DNA from: Orthonyx spaldingii
Lineage: Eukaryota > Chordata > Aves > Passeriformes > Orthonychidae
DNA: 64,000 nt
NCBI GenBank assembly: GCA_013397795.1
Contig: VZTJ01000579.1
Location: 483,184-547,183 of the forward strand
Direction of reading: 5' to 3'
Shown here: positions 14,101-29,100 of the stretch, piece by piece
How the letters are laid out: each line of letters opens with the position of its first letter
How positions within the stretch are numbered: the first letter of the stretch is position 1
Made by a program: the position numbers and the translations under genes
Notes under the pieces: model-generated
Seen by the model: only the letters and a program-made list of their open reading frames with translations
Told to the model about the DNA's origin: nothing
Databases searched by the model: none

Positions 14101-17100
14101 GATGTTCATACATCAAGTCACCTTCTCCCTCTAGCCAGAATTATTTTTTACACTTATAGCTCTGCCTCGGGGATTTGAAAAGGAGCTCAAACAGGGAAGA
14201 AGGAAAGAAACAACAGAAGCTGAACAGCCAAAATGACGCTGGACCTCCCTGAAGTTCAATCCATTTTTATAATGTATTACTTACACAGAGATGACAGTTA
14301 TCCTGTGTCCTTTTTGATTCATTGCTAAAATTTGGCCTTGTAATTTGTACAAACATACACAAAACTGCACTCCCACAACACCAGAGCTACTGAGACAATT
14401 ACATTTGTGTGTAAATCCATATTTGTGTGACGATCAAGGGTTAATGATGCCAATTTAGAAAAACAATCAGTAGGACAGACATCACAGGTTAACAGTACAT
14501 GGGGCAGTTATGACCTTAGTCATTTTTGCACCACTTGATCTAGCCACTCACACCTGCTCTGCACCATGCATTAGATAAATACATAAAATCAAGCAGTCAG
14601 CAAGCCGTTGTTTACACTTCCACACATCTCCCATACAAGACACCTCCCTAACCTCTTTCCTTTTTCTCTCTAGCTGATCAAGTCTGTAACTGGTCCTCTT
14701 GCCACTTATTCTCTGCTTCTCCACCTCATACAATCGTTGAGCATTGTGCTTGTTGACATCAAGGTTCAGATGGACACTCACAACTGCTGTCAGAAGTTTC
14801 ATTGCTAAAAAAGAAACAAACCCAACGCAATTAGCTTAGCTCAGAGATGTGTAACATAAATATATTCACCACTTTACCACAAAAAGGATATGGTTAGCCA
14901 AATCCAGTTTATATCTGAAATACGAACACTACTAGATTATAGTAATTTGTTTTAAAATACAGTTTATTTTAAAGGCAGACAAGGATCAAAAAGGGAAAAT
15001 TAAGTTCTATTTCTGGTTATTTACAACCTTTGGTCAGAGTTCTGGTCAGAAAAGTAATTTACTGGGCAACTCTCTTCTTAGTTTATGTAATTTTGACTTT
15101 TCTGCAAAAGAATCTAAAATTGTGGAACAACTGATTGTCAGTAACAAAAAAAAAAATAGAAAAAACGGTAAAGCTGGCTCAGAAATGGCTGGGAATCTTA
15201 ATATACTACTGGAATTGACAAAAATTCACATTCCTCTAAGGATTGCTGGATGGTTTGAACAGATTTCAAGTCGGTTTTTTGAGCCCTCAAAGCAAACAGT
15301 GTACTTTAGAATACATAATATTTTAAGTTCTCTTTGCAAAGAGGGTATTTATTGGCTTTAGGGGAAAAAAAAGTAGTAGCTGTAGTATCATCACACTGCA
15401 TGAAATAAAAATGTGTAACAAGCAACATTCTTTTTAGCACAGAGACCATAAGAATAGCAGCTCTCCAAAGGAAGCGTCTTTAGGTGAAGCATTTACTGCA
15501 ACCTCATCACCTTAATTTGTGGAGGGAGAAAAGTAACAAAATAGAAAACTGCGAAAAATAAGTTACTGAAAACTATAAAACTCAGAACAGTAAAATTCTG
15601 AAATCAGTCATGTCAGCCATTAACGATTTCATTATAAAGAAAAAATTGGGTTAGATATATCTAAAGCATTCAAATTCAATTCAGATACATGTGGGAACAA
15701 ACAGTTTCTATTATAGACATTTATATAACGTACATTAGGAGGAACGTACTCTCAGTGCATAAGAGAACTGCTTCAGTAAACAGATTTTTCAATTTAGAGT
15801 CGTTTTGTTTGTACACCAGTCAATAAAACTCAGCACCTCTACAGCAACTCTGCAAGTGATTTTACCTGCGAAAGTGCTTGTGTGTCTGAATGCTCTGACC
15901 ATGGAATCTGCTAAGCCTGTAAGCAGTGAGATGATGGTGTCCATCAAGTAGTTATCATACAGGATGCTGCACTGGCACTGCTGGACAAGCACTGCAATGA
16001 ATTCACAGAAATTGGCCTTGAACTTCTTCCAATAGGGCCCTGTTCTGATCAGTGGGTAGTCTTCATTGTCCTGCACAAGAAAGAAAAGTTGATAGAAAAT
16101 ACACTAATTAGTTCTGTTTGTGCATTCACATCTCTGCTACTGAACATCAGAGAGAGTTTTGCTGACAGTCAGTTTCACTTCATCCCCCATTACTTTTGTC
16201 ATGGTTAGTATTCCGAAGTAGGGACAAGCAACTATAATATATAATAGCTATAAGCAACATTTTCACATTTGAAAGCAATGTATGCGAGGTAGCTGTGAAC
16301 AGACAGGAGGGAGAAAGTGTGTGAAGGCAGAGCAGCATAAGTAACTTTCACTGGCATAAACCATGAGCACTCCTGGCCTCTTCTACTTCCTCACAGGTAG
16401 CAGTGCTTCCTCACTTCCCTATCCTTCCTCTTCCCGCAAAAGCATGGTAAAATCCAATCAAAAAATGAAGTAAGTGAAAATTGGAGATAAACAAGTGTTC
16501 TGTGAACAGGATGGGACTGTTCTCCTCAACAGCACTGCCAGCTTGAGGAGTTTATCAGGTTAAAGCTTAATGTCAAATACTCGGTCATTTACCTATACCA
16601 CCTGCACCTGGGTCTCCAAAAACCCCCACAGAAACAGTAAGGAGGCAATACCTTTGACATCATGCAAAAAGCAAGTTACAATAAAACCATAAGTGTTCAC
16701 AGTACACTTGATACTGCTAGGAGGAAAGCAGACAGAGGGAATTTGAAATTACTTCTCACACAAAACAGTGGAAAGCACACTAGAAACACTTTGCAAATGG
16801 CAGCCTCAGACAGCATGAATATTTTTTTCATTTACACCCCACAGATCCCAGGAACGGCTCAGAATATGAATTTGTATCTTGATAGTTTCCAGGTGTGAGT
16901 GGAGCCAAGGAACTCCACTCATTATGGAAAATTTCACCCTGAAAGTAGGCTGCTGCTCAGCTGGTCCTTCACTAGTGGGCGAACACCTTGTCAGCCACAT
17001 TCTAACATAGCTTCACACCCAGCGTAACCTCCTGTGCTTACAAAGTACACTTCATGCTCTTCTCTTGTAACTTTGTTTCCAATGCACAGGGGCTGCTGCT

Positions 17101-20100
17101 TTCTTTAAAGAGAAATGCAAATACAGACTGATCACACAGTTGGCTGCAACCCAAAGCACACTGGGAATTTGGAATATGTTCCTGACCAGGCTGTAATAGT
17201 CAGTTCAGAACCTAACAGTAGCAGCAAGTGCCAAAACAGAAATGGAAGTTTCCATCAAGCCTCATTTAATGCTCCTTGATCATGACATGGACAGTAGAAA
17301 GACCATCTACAACTTCAGGAACTATCTACTTTATCACCATAGCTTACTCCTCAATCTGAAAAGCAGCACAATATACACGAAGACCTCTCACTTTTTAAGA
17401 GTATTTCTACTGTCCATGTTTATCACACTGGGATACTGTTTAAAGGTAAACATGTATGCTGTAAACATATACACAACATAATGGGCACACCACCTACATT
17501 TAGGCCCCTAGCTTGGGATTCCCTTAGATTCCTTTCATAACCACTAGAGAAGCAACTCTGCTTCCAGAAATCAAGTCAGATTGGGTCCTTAGCACAGGTT
17601 CTTCCAAAAAACTATTCTAATCACTCAACTTAGTGATGTGATCTCCTGCTCTGACTCAACCTGAAAATGTTTCCTTCTTTCCTAAGAGTCTATGGAAAGA
17701 GGGGAAAGTCAAAGTGAAGTGCCAACAAGGAGTTTAGATAAATTCCCCACAGAAAAAGCTGCAGTTTTGGAGAACTACAACAGCCCTACCATGTCCACTG
17801 GCCAAGTGACTGTCAGGATCCAAGGATAGGCCATGAATTTCTTGTACTGCAACCCAGTTTCCTGTGATGCAGGAGACAAAATTTTGAAAGCTTGTTAATG
17901 AATGGCACAGATAATTCACAGACAAAAGCATTACAAAACATGCAACATATTTCAAAGGCCATTAGAACTTCAGACACTGTGTGTTACAGGTGGCCCACAC
18001 AATCCAAAATACTACACAAAATTTAAATCCTTCTCATCTGGGTTTTGGGTTTTTTTTAATAACTAATGACAGAAAAAAAACACACCTTCATATAAAACCG
18101 GAGTTGTCTTGTTACAAATAGGAGACAACTTGTTTTCAAGATTTATAAGCAAACATATACAACATATAACCCTCATTATTAATTCTAAGATATGGCTCCT
18201 CAGCAGGTCTAAATATATATCCCTTTTCAATGTTTGGTACCTAGATACTGTAAAACATCTAAACCCTAAAAAAAGCATTCTGACCTTTTCAAATTAGAGA
18301 GAAATGTTTTCAGCACTAGTGTGTCTTGATTCAAAGATGTTTTCTCAACTCTGCAATTATTCCAAGATAAAAGGCATGAACTCTAGAGTTCTTTATCAGG
18401 TTCAGTGAAGCACAAGTATTTCTATCCCCATCCAACTATACAGTTATGTACCAAAGTTAACTCTTCCCTTCCTAAATGTTTCAGCAACAAAATGGGATAG
18501 GGAAGAAAAACTACATAAGAACAAAGAACTGCAAGAAGTAAATGTCACACGCAGGAAGAAAAGCAGAAGAGAGAAACAGAGTATCTTAAAACAGAAGAAA
18601 AACAAAAACCAGTGTAAAGACAAGACTATCTCATCACTGAGGAATACCATGGCTCACAAAGATGAAATAAATGCCCCAATGACTATATTAAAGCCATTCT
18701 CTGCTTCGAATATCAGTACAAGTTTTCACCAAATTACAAAAAGACTGAAATTGAAAGGGACTCTTTGAGATCATCTAATCCAACCCCATCTGCTCAAGTA
18801 GGGTCAGCCAGAGTAGGCTGCCCAGTGCTGTGTGTGACCAGCACCTCTGCTCTCAACCCCTTGTAATGTGGTTAGCATAACTAATGCCATTGTAAAAGGC
18901 AAGCAGCCCTTCTGTGTGACCAAGTAGGTCATGTGTTCATTCCCTTTCCCTCATTACCAGGCCCTCAAGGTGCTGTGAACCAAGCTGACAAATCAAACAG
19001 ATTAATTCCCCTCTCTCATAGTCTCACGGTTCCTCAATGCCAGGCCAATTACTCCCTTCCTTACTGACCCTGAAGGTCCCAGGCATCCAGCCAGGCAGGT
19101 GGTAGCAATGACCCAGTCACAGAATAGGGAAGCATCATAGCACCAAGAGCACGGTCTATAAAATCAAGGTATTGCAAGGCCTAAGTGGTCAACTTTGATC
19201 AGAACTCCTGCTGGACAGTGAGACCTGAGCTATATTATGCTATTATATTGATTCTGCTTGGAGAAATCCTGTGCCATTTTAATAATAAATTCTGTGCTTT
19301 ACTAATCATAACAGACTGCTAAGAAATAAAGCTCCAATTGTAACTACAATTGGTGCCATCATCATTCTGTCAAGGATCCCTAAAAGGACACGTCTGTTCC
19401 CTCAGTGTCAGGTGATGCCATGTGCAGTCAAATAATATCCTCAGAGACTCCGCAACTTCCCTGGGCAACCTGTTGCACTGTTTGACCATCCTCACAGTGA
19501 AAGTTTTCTCGTGTTCAGGTAAAATTTTGTACGTTTCAGTTTGTGCCCATTGCCCATTCTGGCTTGCCTTTGTGCTCACTGTCTCACTGCGCACCACTGA
19601 GTGGAGTTGTGCTTCCTCCTTGTTGTTCTGTCACATCAGGTATTTTAACATATGGGTGAGATTCCTCTGAGCCAGCTTCTTCACAGACTGAACAGGCTCA
19701 ACTCTCTCAGCCTCTCCTCATATCAAAGATCATAAATCATCTTTGGGGCCCTTCACTGGACTCACTCCAGTAAACCCATCTCTCTCTTGCTCTGTAAGGT
19801 CCAGAACTTGACTCAGCACTCCAGATGCAGTCTCAGTAATACAAGCAGAGAGGAAAGATCACCCTCCATGACCTGCTGGCAATGCTCTGCCTAATGCAGC
19901 CCAGGAGGTTGTTGGTACACTTTGCTGCAAGGGTGCATTGCTGGCTCATGTTCATTTTGTCACCCACACAGAGATCCTACTCTGAGGAGCTGCCTGCCAG
20001 CCAATCAGCCCCCAGTGTGTAGTAGTGCACAGGGTTATTCATCCCCAGATTCATGGGGTTTCCTGTTGTAGAACTTCATGAGGTTCCCTTCTGCCAAACT

Positions 20101-23100
20101 CTCCAGTCTGTTGAGGTGCCTCTGAACAGCAGAACAACCACCCAATCTAGCAGCTAATCCTCCCAGTTTTCTATCATCTGAACACTTGCTAAGAGTAAAC
20201 TCTGCCCCAGTGTCCAGGTCATTAATAAATATGTTAAACAGCATTAGCCCCAATATTAAACTGGGGTACAGCACTAGTGACTAGCCTCCAACTGGACCTT
20301 TTGCCACTGGACCTTTTGATCATTCTCCCACAGGCCTGGTTGTTTAGCCAGCTTTCAGTCCATCTCACTGGCCACTTCACTAACTCATACTTCACCACCA
20401 TGTCCATGAGGATATTAGGAAGGACAGTGTTTTAAGTTTTACTGAAGTCAAGACAAACAACATCTGCTGTTCCCTCCTCATCCACCAAACCAATCACTTT
20501 GTTGTAGTTGGCTACCATGTTGGTTAAGCACAACTTCTCCATTGTAAATCCATGCTGATTACTCCTGATCACCTTGTCCTTTGTGTGTTTGGACATTACT
20601 TCCAGAATTAGTTGCTTCTTCACCTTCCCAAGTGAGACTGCTCAGTTTGAGTTCGCCAGATCCTTTCTCCTGTCCTTCTTGAAAACAGGAGTGATGTTTT
20701 CTTTCTTTGAGTCTTCAGGCATGTCTCAGATCACCACAACCTTTCAATCAAAAGGGACCTCACAATGACATCAGACAGGTCCCTCAGCACTGCTGGGTAC
20801 ACTCTACCAGAACACATGGTCTTATGCAGGTTCAGTCCATTTAAGTGTTCCCTAACCTGGCCCTCCTCCTTAAAGGATACGTAAAGTACTCTCTACTCCA
20901 GACTTTCCCTCTGGTCTTAGGGACCTGGTATTTCTGAAAGCCGGTCTTACTAGTAAGGACAGAAGCAAAGATGGCATTGAGTACCTCAAGCTCTTCTGTG
21001 TCCTTTGTCACAAGGACCCCTACCTCATTTAGCTGTGGCCCCATGTTTTCCTTGGGCTTCCTTTTGCTATTGATGTATTTGTAGGTTCTTTTGTTGCCCT
21101 TCACATTTCTTGCCAAACTCAACTCCATTAACATTTCCCACTAACATTAGTGAGAATTTTAGGAGGAAGCATTGGTACAAGGATCTAGTGCTGCTATTAA
21201 TTAACTGAAGAGCAATCCCATGGTTGAATTTCTGAAATCATCATTAATGAATCCTCTGAATGCTGGAAACAAACAATAAAAATTCAAAGGCAAGATGATA
21301 TTGAGCAGATATCTGGCAATATTCTCCACTCTCATTACTACTTTCACTATTACTGTCATTAGTTTTCAAAAAATGTTTATGAAATCACAGTAGTTCCATA
21401 TGGCACTCCTTCTGAACTAACTTAAACTACTAACTTACATTTCCATCTTATTTATGAAAAAGATAAGAGAGAATTTACTTTCTTTACAGAGCATGAAGAA
21501 CACAGCTTCTAAGGCAACTGCAGAACCTGCCTTTTTGCCCACCAGAACAGGTGAAAAGGTTACAGAGCTGTAATATTTCCAGGTTGATGATAACATTAAT
21601 CACATCTTTGTATCTGCCAGAGTGCCTGCACTATCATGAGTGTTATTCAGGGCTAATTTAGTTGGCAAGGAAGTTCCAGATTACTAATTCATATGGCCAG
21701 ACACATATCGATTCATTTCTGTCAAAAATTAGCCCAAGTGCTACTACACTTCTAAAATGAAGAAAACCATGTTGGCAAATTCATCCTCTGTGGGAATTTC
21801 TACAGCAGCTGGTCTTTGAGAGATGCTCAATTAAAACAAGGCTGATGGCTGCTGCTTGACAAATCAATTCAGAGGTGACAAATATGGGAAAGAAAAGCAC
21901 AGAAGCAACTGTGAGAGCACTGCAGAAAATTTAATGTTGCCATAATTAGTCAAGAAGCAGTCAAGCAGTGAAATAGCATTGTAAAGCTACGTGCTTTTCT
22001 TAACAATCCACAAGAAATGAGATATTCACTGTTGTTTTCACAATTATCTCAAAATCTGAAATGCCTTTTTCTTCTTCCATATGACATAATACAGTTATAA
22101 AAAAAATCATAACTGTCAGTAAAGCAGAAAGAACACTTTCAAATAAAAGTATCAGCTAAAAATATCTTTGAATTAACTCATCAACTAATCCATATTAGTA
22201 TTTTTTAAAGGACCTATCAACCAAATACCAAAGGAACCATTTACTTGCTGCAGTGCTGGGTTATATTTACCTCTATAAAGTCACTATCAAAAGAACTCCT
22301 AAGAGAAACATTCAGGAAGACTGCAGTCAGACAGCCCTAATAAAATGTTCAAAATAAAAGTCACTTTAAAAAACCCCATATCCTGCTGCTGCTAAAATGG
22401 GTCATTACAACATCAAATATCTCTTCCAAAAAAACAGGTTCATTTTCCTAAAACAATGAAGTGGTACAAAGCTCCTGATAAGCAAGAGGAATTCCATCCA
22501 GTTTGGCTATTAAGGTAAAGCCTATTGTTTATATAAAAAAGACATGCAAAATCAAAGCTGTGCCTACCTTATCAAAGGTCTCTGTCATTTTTCGCATGAC
22601 ATCCTTCTTGTGCAAACTTTGAAACATCTCTGCTGTTACCATGCCTAAAAAAGTAGTGTTTTAAAAAGAAGAATTACTGACAACTCTACAACAGTACCCA
22701 AGTCCAAACCGCAGTAAAGACTTTAGTAAATTTAGAAACCCCTAAGAAAGGGGAATTCTGTTTTATGTGTGTACACTGGTACAGGCAATATATATACAAA
22801 GAGACACACAAATTAATTGATAGGAAAAAGTACTGATGAACCAAAACTGAAATTCACATTAGAGAAGTCTGCTCTGTGCTGCCTGGAAAGGCTATTTTCT
22901 CTGTTCATTTATTTACTTCAAGGATTGACTAAAATTTCGCCCACTGCTAGTCAAAAACACCAAAGTACTTCCCATAAGAGAAGGCATATTAGTCAAAGAC
23001 CTAGAAAAAAAAAATGAAGTGTAAAAAGTACATTTCTAGCTGCTTAAATACACTAAGAATTTTCAAACTAACAGGACAGTCTTCTTAAAACTCTTACTTG

Positions 23101-26100
23101 CCATCCTGAAGCATTTTGCTAGGCAGACTGTTCCCAGGAGTCAGTGCCTCAGTGTTTGTTATGAAACAGAGAGCTTCACAACCCTCTAGTAAAAGCAACT
23201 GCAATCAGGCAAGAGATTGCTTTTCTAGCCACCAAAGCAGGGAGCTGAACTTGCTGGCTGTTTATTTTCAAACAAAGATGCTAGCAAAACAAAAGATACC
23301 AGGAAATATAAAACAAATGGCAACTAAAACACTGGATTTTAATTAGAACACTCATCAAAAGCACGGTCCCTAAGTGGGGATTCTGCAAAGCAATGTGACA
23401 TGCCACTTCAGAAACCTGACCTTGCAAACCTTGTTCAAATACAACTCTCAGAGCTGGAATGCTGCAAGCACAGTGTCAAAGAATTTAACCAGCAGCATTC
23501 TTTTCTATTTCTCATGCCCATCTGGAGTTCGTCTTAACGAACAGTACAGATTATAAGTACATGATTTACTGGAGAGAAAAATTCCATCTCAGAAAGCACA
23601 CTTCAGACTACTCCCACACACAGACAGTGGAAAGGGCTATGAAGAGGGTAAATTACCTTGACAGCCTGAGCACTGAATGAAGAAGTTGATGAGATCTAGA
23701 AGTGCCACATTCCTGTCTTGTTTATAAGCTTCAACCCAGTCAACTACTACAGACTAGAACAGATTAAAGAAGCTCATTAGTCAGGAGATGAACACAGTCT
23801 GCTGCACTCCACTGAGGATACCCATAATAAAGACAAAAACTGACATTGTTCCATCTCCATTAAATTACAAAAACGAGAATAAACTCCAAGCAATTCTCTT
23901 CCATTTCTAATAGTTCTAAAAGACTCCTTCAAGTCTTAAACTGTTTTAGACAATGTTGCCTTTCACAGATCCTTTGCTTCCTGTTAGCAGAGAAAATAAA
24001 CACAGTTTTAATAAATGCAATATTAAAAAACAACCAGTTGTTCACCTGAGTTCTTGCTAGCACTGAGGTAACAATCTAAAAACAAACAAACAAAACCAAC
24101 AAAAAGCCCACACCCACATTTAGCCTCTGCACCATCTAATAATTAGTATTAAATTATACTAGCAATTTTCCCTGGAAGTTATCTTCTTCTCTAGCACTTG
24201 ATTTGCGCAGTAGATTTGAAATGGTTCACATATTACACATAAGCAAAAAAACCCTGAAATTTCATTTCTAGGGCAGTATAGCCTGCAGACTGTAAGTGAC
24301 ATGGGTTTCCTGGGACAAGTCATCCAGGCTTCAACCCACCAGTATTCCACACAGATCTAATAAATTCTAGCAGCAACAGAACTCAAGCTCTGCGGCCTTT
24401 CCAAGACCTTCCCATGATGGTTGGCACAGCAGAAGCCAAGGTTTTCAGGGACCTCTACTGAAGTTACCACAGCTGTAGCATGGCAAAAGTCATCCACACA
24501 AATCTTAGAAAAACAAAGGTCTCACATCCAAAATATAAATGTACTTTTCATGTACGTGTGTGCACACACACACACTTTGCTTACAGACACTGCACACTGG
24601 AGACATATGTATAACTCTACACAAAAATATTTGGGGCTCCAGATTTTCACACACATATACAAAGATAATATATATATATGTGCTCACAGAATATGGGGGA
24701 GGGTGGGCTTCCTCACACTGAAGAAAGTTACTAACTATATAGATGCACAGGGAACCTGGCTATTATGCAAGCTGCTGGCAAACTGCATTGGCATGAAGGT
24801 AAAAGAAAAATACCAAAAGGCAAGCACACAGGGGAAAAAAAGTTTTTAAAAAAAAGGGAAAAGCCTGATTTCCAGAATCCTGAACAAGTAAAATTTGTTA
24901 CTGATGAACTTTATACACATTTTTTTAAATAATTCTCTTTTTGTATGTTCAGGCATTGTTTTAGGAAGACTGGTTTAGGTACAATTTCCTTCCTCTTTTG
25001 AAATATCTGACAGCTACCTTTTCACTAATTTGTGAACTTGCAAGATGTTCTTTCCAAGAGTCATACTCACAGCAGTTTTCCTATCAAACGTGTTTCTTCC
25101 CCACCTAAGCCAAAAATTAAATGTTTCACGGTATAAACAATGGAAATGACCACTGTTTATTCATCTTCCCTCCACCACGTGCTTTCAGAACTCAGTGCTA
25201 GGAATACCTGCATGGCCTGCTTCCCCATGCTAACCACTTCAAACAAGGTAACCGCCTCAACCGCTTCGCCATTCTGCAGCTGGCTTGCTCTTCTGCTACC
25301 GGTAGAATTTCTCCTTATGTTTTCACACTGTTCTCGGACCTTCCGCTTCTCTCTCTGAAATGAGAAGTAAACAAAGTATGTGAGAAAACACAACACACAA
25401 CAGACATTCACAGATACAAGATTATTTTGCTCTTACTATAATCATTTCCCCAGGCTGCTCAGTTTTATGCCCCACAGACCCCAACAAACCCTTACCAAAC
25501 ATGACCATACTAAAAGGGGATGAAAGAAAGGATTTACCAGTCTGAATTTTTTCTCTCAACATGAGTCATAAGCATAGGAAGGTATAACAGGAAAGAAGCT
25601 TCTGTACAGTTGCACGCTACCCAGAAGGCAGTTTTCAGTGGCAGCTGTCATTTTTGAAGAATAGAAAGCAAGTACAGAAGCTCTTCTACATCTTTTCACT
25701 CACAGGTTAAACTCACTATGCACAAATTAACATCAGCTGCACACAAAGCACAGCAAAGGAAAAGCACATGCTGAAATGAACTGACTGTTCAAAAGCCATC
25801 ACTGAAGCTCTGCTGCCAATGGAATTTGAGAGTCAAGCTGTATCCAGTGACTAGCTTTTAGATGCACTGCGATTGCTGTATGCAATACTCAGTTTTGTAA
25901 CCACTGAACGAGACAGAAAATAAACTCCACAATTTAAAATAATTAAAACTTTTAAAAGCTTTAAAATTGACTTACTGGTGTTTTCAGGTTGCCATTTCTC
26001 ACACAGTTGCCATTCTGTGCAGCAGACTCGGGCACAGTCTCATCATGGACAGCATTCTCTCTAAGGTGTAATACATATGTTGAAGGGGTTAGCAGTGAGT

Positions 26101-29100
26101 ACACAGAACTACACACTTCAGGACAAAACCAGAAGAAAATAAAAGCAAATACATGTATTTTAGTATTTTTAATTAATCGTTTGGAAGTGGTGACATTTTG
26201 TCACTAAAAACAAATGGCTAACTTTAAAGAGTAAAACAGAAATTTGGGGCCTTTTTCAGACTGTTGGCTTTCCTGTAAGATATGCAGATAATTAGAAAAC
26301 CAGCAAAGCTGTCAAAGGTATCAAGGAAGTATAAAGCAAGTACATGAAACAGAAAGCTGATGTTGACTTAATGCAGCCTTTGTTGACTTAACAGCTTTGC
26401 AACACGAACCAATAACACAAGCAGGCATTCACTCTGTGGGTGCCCTGAGCTAAACAAGGCATAACACTTGATGGGCCTACACTTTAAAATGAGAGGAAGA
26501 AATTGTTTTATTTTGTTTATAAAACATGCTGAAGAAAAAAAAAACACATAAAAACCTGCATTTTCAGGTCATTGCTAATATCATGGAGGAATAATTTTAT
26601 AAATAAAGATGCACCTTCTGGGAGATCTGAAGCCATACATTTATCTGCAATGAAACCATGCCATTTTTCATCATTCCCAATGCTAACAATGTGCTTTGCC
26701 AAAGGTCATGTTTGAGTAGACGAGCTGGATCCCACTTGTGCAGCAGGTCCAGTACTGGAAGCTGGCTGCAATGGCCTCCTTTTAAACTACAGTGGCCAGG
26801 ACATGAAGCCAGTTGACTTGTACTACAGGAAGGCACAAAAAGAAAGTAAATATGAGAGTGTACAATTACTTCCATTTTCGTGATACTAATGCAACAAGAG
26901 AGTGTACTAACACAAGTGATCACTTAACAAACAAAAAACCAGGGTATTACACTATCAGATACAGTCAACTCTCCACTATCCAGTGTTGGCTAACAAGGAT
27001 GGAGAATTAACTGTTCTATGGATGCAGAGCCAGCTCAACTCCACCTAGGTTAATCAATGGCAGATAAGCATTTTTATCCTTCTTCTTCCCAAGATTGTTT
27101 TGCAAAGACAATTCTGAGACTGAATAGCATTAACTGCAGAACCAAGGTCCTGATGTTATTTTGTTGGTAAGAGCACACAGAAGATTTTATTTAAACATGT
27201 CTTTGTTTACTTTTTTGATCTATTGAGACACTTCAACAAGTGATGTAGAATGAGGCTTCCAAAGACTCCTAGAAAATTCTGTATAAATATAAAATTGCAC
27301 AAAAATATGTACAATTTCTAAATACAATTATGCAAATGCTTACCTTCCCTATGGAGAAAAGTCCCATGAAAGTTAAATTCCATTAATTACTTGTTATAGA
27401 AAAGTTCAAAATGTGCCACATATGTGGAGGCAAAGAACATAATTCAGGATGAACCAATTCTTATACCAGTTGTCTGGTCTTCTGTATGTGAAGAGTGGGA
27501 TAAACTATAGTTCCCAGCTGAGTCTATAAGCAATCATTCACGAAAGTTTTCAAATGTCTTCTTTGATTTAAAATTGCAAGTCACAGAGATTAAGTATCCC
27601 AAGTATCACCAGAGACTTCCTAGCTGAAAAGAACAAACAGCAAGGAACAGCAGTATGTATTGCTTTCTGATGCCAGTTTGCTCTTCCCAGATCCTTCTAC
27701 AGACCACAAAACCAAAAAGAATCCAAACGTGTTTGTCAAGGAGCTGTTTCTCCTATGTGATTAAATCCTTTCACTCTTGATTTCAAAGCAGAATGCAACA
27801 CTGTTGGGCTGGACTAACAGGTTCTTACTTGCACTGTTTCACTGGAAGTACAACTCAGGTGCCAGCCAACACCGTGGTAACACGGGTTACCAGTTTCTGC
27901 ATTGTACCTCAACGTAACACACAATACACTTTCAAAACCTTTTCCTGAATTGTTTACAAATACTATTTTACTCCATCCCATAAAGAAAATAAATGCATTG
28001 CATTAGATTATAGCAACTATATTTGAGTACAAGTTGTTTTAAAACATTTAAATAATTAATAATCAGAACTGCTGCAGGACTGTTCTGTCAAGGACTTGTC
28101 TGATCATGTACTGCTTTTAGTATCTCTGTCTAGAACATACTTCTTTGAAGATTTAATTCATGCCTCTCTTTCCCAAGAACATCCTGAAGGACAGCACTCT
28201 GGACAGCATCTACTGGCCTTGTGCTACTTGCTTAGTCTGTTATGTCAGACAAAATGTACTTGCAGCAAAAGAGGCCCAACAAAGTAAGGAAATGCCTGGC
28301 ATAGGGAACTGCATGTTACCAAAGCCCAGGTAAAGCTTGTTACCCACAAGAGTGGGAAGACCACAGATCTACAGCTCCCTCACATTGGGCTACCAACACC
28401 AAATAAAACATATCTGGGGTGAAACCTGTTAGGGTAACTGTTACACATGCAACTAAACATCTGTCTTAAACACTCGACAAATTTAACTCAGCACTAAATA
28501 CTAATATTAAAAAGCCATTTAGTTTCTGAACTGTCTTGGTTACCAGTGCATCACAGCACATAGCTATGCCTCAGGAAGCACTGGGCAACAACAGACAACT
28601 TACACAAAAGCAGAGGTTTTTTTAAATCCAGATACCACTGATATTCATGTTCCTCCTTTCCCTTCTTCTTTTTTATTTTTTTTTTGTAGCTTTTAATACT
28701 GATATTTCCAGTAAGACTATTCATAAGGCAGGTACAAACATTTGCAGGAAGTAGACCAGCACCTACAAACTGAACCCCATGAAACCACTGAGCAATTAAA
28801 TGGGATATTTCAATGGAGCTTTTATTTGCACAACTATGCTTCTGTTGAAGAAACTGTTAAAAGAACTAAGACATCTTCTTATCTTCTTGAGCAAAATAGG
28901 AACTATTGTACCTAGTTGAGGAAGACACAGGGAGCACTTCTGCAGTAATCCCTATACATATCTCCATTTAACATCTTTACAGTTATAGGAGAGCAACGGT
29001 AGGTTTGACAAATTTTGAACTAGTTGGGGTTTTTTTCCCTCCCCTTGTTATTCCACACCATGCTGAGCACTTCTGCACACACACATTCACTGCCTCATGC

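Larger units (their letters stand above)
16071..22567 (-). other. STAG intron 5, largest internal intron
   Basis: Contains the CR1 body at 19425-21140, the CR1 end at 18740 and the LTR-like insert between them. The remainder (16071-18740 and 21140-22567) is AT-rich with no coding signal that I can support. Confidence 0.7.

Noticed and set aside
24421..24849. 142-codon open frame with CA and TA repeats
   Set aside because: Driven by simple-sequence DNA inside a STAG intron, with no homology seen.
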